Below the pieces are notes generated by a model that saw only the letters and a list, made by a program, of their open reading frames with translations, did no database searches and had not been told where the DNA came from. Of a stretch of 10,000 nt of DNA, positions 5,838 to 10,000 are shown piece after piece. The position numbers and the translations under genes were made by a program. Numbering within the stretch: position 1 is the first letter of the stretch; every line of letters begins with the position of its first letter. The stretch comes from Symbiodinium natans (Eukaryota > Sar > Dinophyceae > Suessiales > Symbiodiniaceae), in the NCBI GenBank assembly GCA_905221605.1, contig CAJNDS010002611.1, positions 130,839 to 140,838 of the forward strand. Reading direction: 5' to 3'.

Positions 5838-8036
5838 GGTACGCTTTGACTTCAGAGAACTTGCACAGAAAACCAGCTGAGGAGGTCGAGGGTTGCGTGA
5901 TTCTGCATCCAATTGTCACGATTTCCCGCCAGCTTGTCCACAGCTCCTGTTGTTCTTGCTGGCTCGGTGGGTGGTGGGAATGTGGATGAAGTTGGCGAGG
6001 AGAACGGAACTTCAGGCCAATCTCAAGCGTTCCTGAGTCTGGATCTCAATGACAGTCTAGTGTTTTCTGTTCGCAGTGAGACTGCGATTGCAATGCAGTT
6101 CATTTCAAATACCATTGAGGCACTGATGATGCGCCGCGTGCCGAGGTGCTCATAGTTAATCCCCATGACTGTAGTGGTAACAGGTTGTGGCCAACTCGCT
6201 CTACTAGCAAGCAGAGCTGCGCAAAGCCGTCTGCTAGGAGTTACTGTGAGTTGTAGTGGCAGGCCGACCCGCCCGAGCCTCCGAAGAAAGATTCCCGAAG
6301 GACGCAGTGTCAGTGGCAGCTCATCTTCCCACACTACACGTACTCATCACACTTCTGCAGTATCATGGAAGTATCGACGATTAGCAGTTTTCATGCCAGC
6401 ATGCAGTGTCATGATGCAATGAGGCATGGTATCGCCTTTTGCTACGATGTCATTTCTGTCATATCTTCAACGACACTGTGATAAGACTGCGATAAGCTAG
6501 CATGATTGCGAATTCCTGTTAATCCAACATCTACCCAGAAGCTCCATTTTTGTAGCTCTTCCTCATAACACGTACAAAATAGTGATTCGTCGAACCCCAT
6601 GCCCTGAGGAAGCCAAGGACATGTAAAAGATCCCAGTTGAAGTAAAGGATTCATTTAGGCAAACCGAGGAAACCAAGCAAGTGGCAGATGTTCAAGCCAT
6701 CATTTGTTTTTCTTTTTCAATCCCAAGTGCAGAACAACTCAATACTGCAGCGAATCTAAGAGATTAAGTCATTGCTTGAGTCTATTCAGCTGTAGCTGCA
6801 GCTGTAACTTATTTTACGGAAAATGCATTGAACTCAAGGATGACTCAAGTTTTATGTGGTTTTCGCATCGAACTCTCTGCTAGTTGCAGCTTTCTGATGC
6901 AGCGGTCACCTGGTGGTTCGTCAACTTTTTGTTGCTTCCCTTACTTATCTTGCAGCTGTTCTTCATTTGAGCTGTCACGTGGCATCTCTCTTTCCGTGGC
7001 GCCGTCCAGCAGCGCCTGCAGGACAGAGACTCGTCGCAAGAGTTCTTGCCTGAGAGATGTTTGTTTGAATTCTCTTGCGCGTTGTTTACCATCGTCTTGT
7101 AGAGGCCGGAGCCCTCGCAGAAGTCCGAAAAGCCATTCTCGCAGAAGTCCACAAAAGAAAGAGGAGAAGGAGAGCACGGAGAAACCTCCGAAAGAGGCTC
7201 CGAAGGACGAGGCGCCAGAGAGAAGGGGAGACATAAAACGCAAAATTCGAGAGCAGGGTTTACGTGGAATATATGGTACTTCTTTGCAGTCCACAGTTTT
7301 GGACTCCTATATACACACCAGAGGCCGCAGCGGCTCAAGCAGATGCAGGCCGTGCACCCATCTGTGCAGTAACGGAGTGCTTGGGCACTGTGGTGTTCCA
7401 CGAATGCAGTGATGCAGAACTCATTGACTCATTGCCGACTCCAGGCGGGGGTGAAGCAGCTGCTCTGGCATGTTTTGTTTGACACGCGAACTCATGGTGA
7501 TTGCTGGCTAGCTCGATGCATGTGAGGCTTCTTTGCATCATAACCCGTTCAGTCAGCAAAGGTGGACAGCGATGCGAAGAAGAAGAGGCGAGTCTTGCAA
7601 CAAGCGCCGGGCTGAAATGGTCTGTTGTATGGTCTGCTGTATGCCATGACATGAGCATTGAAGTATATTGAAATGGTGGGAGCCGAGGCCGAGGCGATGT
7701 CTTAGAGCATGTTTGTGTTGATCTGCTCAGGACGATGATGATGACGAGACTGTCGCCAAACGTTTAGAGGCGATACTGCTTCCAAAGAAATTTTCTGCTG
7801 AGTGTGTCTCTTTCTCGGTTCGTTGTAGGAAAGCCGCCGGCGACGAGCAGCCTTGATGGCGAAGCAGCTTGCTTGCAGACAGAAAGTGTGCATGCGCATG
7901 TTCGACAATGGGCTGCTGTCAGTATCCGTCAAGGAAGGAAGAAGCGAGTCGGTCCATGGAATCCATGGCTAAAAAACCATCACGAAAGAGTCCACGGAGT
8001 GGGACATGTCGTGACGTCTTTTTGAACCATGCTTAA
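5838..8036 (+). CDS. RS/KE-rich protein, possible splicing factor (PRP4-like N-terminus?)
   Basis: A chain of plus-strand exons is inferred. The first (about 5856-5891, possibly from 5838) reads ENLHRKPAEEVE. After a 52-nt GT-AG intron (5892-5943), 5944-6054 reads APVVLAGSVGGGNVDEVGEE and on to SLDLND. A GT donor at 6055 is in phase with an exon at 7105-7257 that reads RSPRRSPKSHSRRSP, then a Lys/Glu/Pro-rich tail and KRKIREQ. Then 7731-7769 (DDDDDETVAKRLE), a 59-nt GC-AG intron, 7829-7870 (ESRRRRAALMAKQL) and 7923-8007 (YPSRKEEASRSMESMAKKPS and on). An exon at 7322-7467 is possible. An Arg/Ser region followed by an acidic run and an Arg-rich helix recalls the region before the kinase domain of PRP4 kinases. 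No kinase domain is visible before Aquarius starts. It could instead be another RS protein, a truncated copy or a 5' extension of Aquarius. A stop is available at 8034-8036. Confidence 0.4.
6055..7104 (+). other. Probable 1-kb intron inside the RS-rich gene
   Basis: This stretch lies between two phase-compatible exons, with a GT donor (gtctag) at 6055 and acceptor cttgtagag ending at 7104. It contains short open frames on both strands but nothing recognisable. The minus-strand frame 6442-6654 (70 codons) is AT-rich and unlike the neighbouring exons. The join was chosen by phase alone, so other exons could lie inside. Confidence 0.3.
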
Positions 8037-9142
8037 CAAAAAGGACAGTTTAGGTTGGCTATCTGTGCCTTCTTTGCCTTCTGTGCCTTACGCTTTGCAT
8101 GTACAGTTCCTCGCGAGCTCTTGTTACTAATTTAACTTCACCTGTGGTTGTGGAAAGTATTTCGCGCCAGCAAGAATTCTAGTTGCAGTCAAATCTTACG
8201 CCAGATTTGTGCCCGGCGATGTTTGCAAACAAGCATGATGGGCACCAGTGAATCTACAGCGCACCGTTTTTGTCTCTATCTTTGTGTCGCTCTCGTTCTG
8301 TCCCTCTCTTTCCTTCGACGGTCTCTTTCTTGGCCGTCGTTCGCCCATCCTCGTTCATGCGATGCTTACCAAAGCACAAACTTGCGATTTTGCTACAAGA
8401 TCCTGTAGTTTTTTCGTTTGTGCGTTTGTTGATGTTTGTTGCTCATGTGTATTGACTTTGCCTTGTGTGCTGCGTTTGTGCGTCATGTGCCAGGTACCAG
8501 GAGGGCAAAGACTAGCGGTGAAGTGACGAGTGGGCTTGGAGTTCGCACCCTAATAGCTCACAGAATCGGTGCGGCGGCCAGCTCATGACGAATGCAAGGC
8601 CGGTGCGTATCGACGCGGTCCGGACATGTGAGAGAGCAGAGAGCGGGCGAGCCAGAAGTAAAGATGTCACACAACAGCGGGCACATGTCGGTGCTGCAGC
8701 TGGTTGACTAGCAAGTTGACCGCTTGATATAGCATTGTACATGCAAGATGTTGTCAGATTTGCTCTGGACCTCGTTCGCCCGCTTCAAGCTATGAAGTGT
8801 AGCAAGGTCAGGAAAGCATGGCAACGACATCGCCTTGCTACAAGCAAGATCATCGTATGCAACCTAATGTATTAGTACTGGTATCCTGCTGTTGCATTGT
8901 ATCAGCTTCATGATGCAGCGTCACATGTACGACCTGCATCGTTCGGCCACACCAGCCAGTCTGCACTCGAAGCAAGCAAAGCTTTTAAAGCTGTTGGGCA
9001 AATTTCATACGTAACGATGATAGATGCAATGAATGCTTCGATTGCCTCACAGGCCAGGGTTGTACCCTTGATCTGCTGGCGAGGATAACTGCGAGCATAA
9101 CAGAAACGCGTTGGCTTCCTGCGTTCTTTCACTTCGCACGCA
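8037..9142. other. Spacer upstream of Aquarius with weak exon candidates
   Basis: No gene is firmly supported. A T/C-rich run at about 8266-8345 looks intronic. Possible small exons are 8205-8265 (reads ICARRCLQTSMMGTSESTAH, acceptor cgccag, donor gtttttg) and a short ATG frame at 8664 (MSHNSGHMSVLQLVD, then stop, with a GT donor after VLQL). Either could be 5' sequence of the Aquarius transcript or 3' sequence of the gene before it. Confidence 0.3.
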
Positions 9143-10000
9143 GATGCAGCCAGGCTAAGCCAGCAGATGCGCCTGAACCTGCGGACAGCTCATTCGTGTG
9201 CTACTGCACAAGACACTTCCAGAAGATATGATGACATGATGCTTCCATGGTCTTGGCACTGGCATCAAGGTGGTTGAGGAGATCTACGCCAAACTGAAAG
9301 AGAGCGGATTTGATTCGAAACAGGCCGCACTTTGACCATGTCCCACTGTCTTGAGTGATTTCGATAAACGATGTTTCGAGGTATTTTAAGATTTTTTCTC
9401 CAAAACTGGTGTCAAGAGGTGACCACACTGGAGTTCAACTCCTTCCTCGAACGGAAGCTCTGGCCAGGGTTTGATGCTGACAAGGCTTCAAGCCTTGCGC
9501 ATTTGATAACCATCGCCCTCCTCATCAATGAGAAGGCAGATATCGGCGCACGTAGATCGGGGTGGATCACAAGCACGACAATGAAATCGCATGAAGCGGT
9601 TCAGCGTTTTCACGACGAGCAGGTGCGTGATGGAAGCGTTTCTGCGTGGGATTCGGTGGCAGCTCGCAAAGAGAAGTGGCTGGGCTGCAGCATTGGTAGT
9701 TTTTTTTGTGCATGGACTGCTGTTGCAAACCGCCTAATGTGGCTCGCAGTGCAGCAGTCGAGTGATGCGGCTGGTGAGGTTTTCGAGCTACTTTGAGAGC
9801 ATGCTGGAGCTGTGGAAATCTGGGAAGTTGACGCTTCGAGAAAAGCCGGACCCCTGGGCTGAACGACATTGGATTGGTTGCTAACCTTTGGCAGCCTTGC
9901 ATTCTCGAGTACCAAGCCAGGTCTCATGTGCTTCAGTTCTTGATCAACTGCTTCCAGAGCTTGGAGCAAGACTTTGTGCGCGAGTGTTGCCTGAGGCGAC
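9143..10000 (+). CDS. AQR: Aquarius (intron-binding spliceosomal helicase), 5' part, runs off the window
   Basis: Aquarius is an SF1 RNA helicase that contacts the intron upstream of the branch point in the spliceosome and links splicing to snoRNP assembly. This piece covers part of its N-terminal helical (ARM-like) domain; the helicase core lies beyond the window. Inferred exons: 9270-9323 (VVEEIYAKLKESGFDSKQ), 9419-9535 (VTTLEFNSFLERKLWPGF and on to LLINEK), 9623-9695 (VRDGSVSAWDSVAARKEKW and on), 9763-9844 (RFSSYFESMLELWKSGK, LTLREK) and 9921-10000 (SHVLQFLINCFQSLEQDF and on). These match, in order and almost without gaps, the animal Aquarius segments VIEDIY, LLEFSQYLENYLW, VNEKFRENVPAW, FPFFFKHIL and FLDHCFNSLE, recalled from family knowledge. 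Introns are GC-AG at 9324-9418, 9536-9622 and 9845-9920. The 9696-9762 intron (GT-AG) is the least certain. The first exon may be about 9143-9195 (KPADAPEPADSSF), joined by a 74-nt GT-AG intron. The start codon is not located. Confidence 0.88.
9324..9418 (+). other. GC-AG intron of Aquarius (95 nt)
   Basis: The donor is cag|gccgca and the acceptor aagag|gtgacc, phase 0 on both sides. Removing it restores the spacing FDSKQ-VTTLEF, the same residue count as the equivalent animal Aquarius segment. The frame has a stop soon after the donor (tga at 9333), so retention would truncate the protein. Confidence 0.8.
9536..9622 (+). other. GC-AG intron of Aquarius, in frame and stop-free (87 nt)
   Basis: The donor is gagaag|gcagat and the acceptor gagcag|gtgcgt, phase 0. 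Its length is 29 codons exactly and it has no stop, so the open frame reads straight through. Splicing brings INEK next to VRDGSVSAW, which fits the conserved NEK-x(5)-AW spacing of Aquarius to within one residue. An alternative acceptor is at 9604. Confidence 0.7.
9845..9920 (+). other. GC-AG intron of Aquarius (76 nt)
   Basis: The donor is agaaaa|gccgga and the acceptor agccag|gtctca, phase 2. Splicing joins LTLREK to SHVLQFLINCFQSLE, which has the same residue count as the animal family between the conserved Glu and the CFxSLE motif. Without splicing the frame stops at tgctaa (about 9880-9885). Confidence 0.8.

Noticed and set aside
6442-6654. Minus-strand 70-codon frame (FDESLFCTCYEEELQKWSFW and on)
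   Set aside because: Third positions are AT-rich, unlike the supported exons. It lies inside a probable intron and matches no family I know. It could be a decayed element.

Overview
The window looks like nuclear DNA of a dinoflagellate, most likely of the Symbiodiniaceae/Suessiales group. Four things suggest this. Coding sequence is broken into very short exons separated by short introns of about 50-110 nt. Several inferred introns start with GC rather than GT, and most acceptors read AG|G. There is a degenerate TTTAGGG-type telomere-like block. Simple repeats and G/C homopolymer tracts are abundant. No tRNA, rRNA, CRISPR array, bacterial operon or intact transposase was seen. Most of the long open frames are repeat translations, and the real coding signal is in short exons. 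All exon boundaries given are inferred by eye from splice dinucleotides, phase and codon texture. || Layout. Positions 1-336 show no gene but carry one copy of a diverged dispersed repeat, whose partner lies near 1767-1886. Positions 337-687 are an AAGC-type microsatellite. Positions 688-1545 are about eight degenerate copies of a minisatellite, with G, C and T tracts inside the unit. Positions 2050-2432 hold a probable diverged unit followed by a 257-bp C-rich tract. Positions 2580-3677 carry a chain of plus-strand exons from one or two genes I cannot name. Positions 3700-4825 have no gene I can support. Positions 4827-5652 are a stack of AT-rich sequence, telomere-like repeats, a G tract, and ATTAAT and ATAA arrays. 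Positions 5838-8007 hold a plus-strand exon chain for an Arg/Ser- and Lys/Glu-rich protein. One junction in it resembles the linker of the PRP4 splicing kinases, but no kinase domain follows. || The best-supported gene is at the right edge. Positions 9270-10000 encode, over five inferred exons, the N-terminal helical region of Aquarius (AQR / IBP160 / EMB-4), the intron-binding helicase of the spliceosome. The gene runs off the window. Three of its four inferred internal introns are GC-AG. Every recognised coding segment is on the plus strand, as expected for unidirectional gene clusters in dinoflagellates. If the upstream RS-rich gene is a splicing factor, two splicing genes lie head to tail; it could also be an N-terminal extension of the Aquarius transcript.
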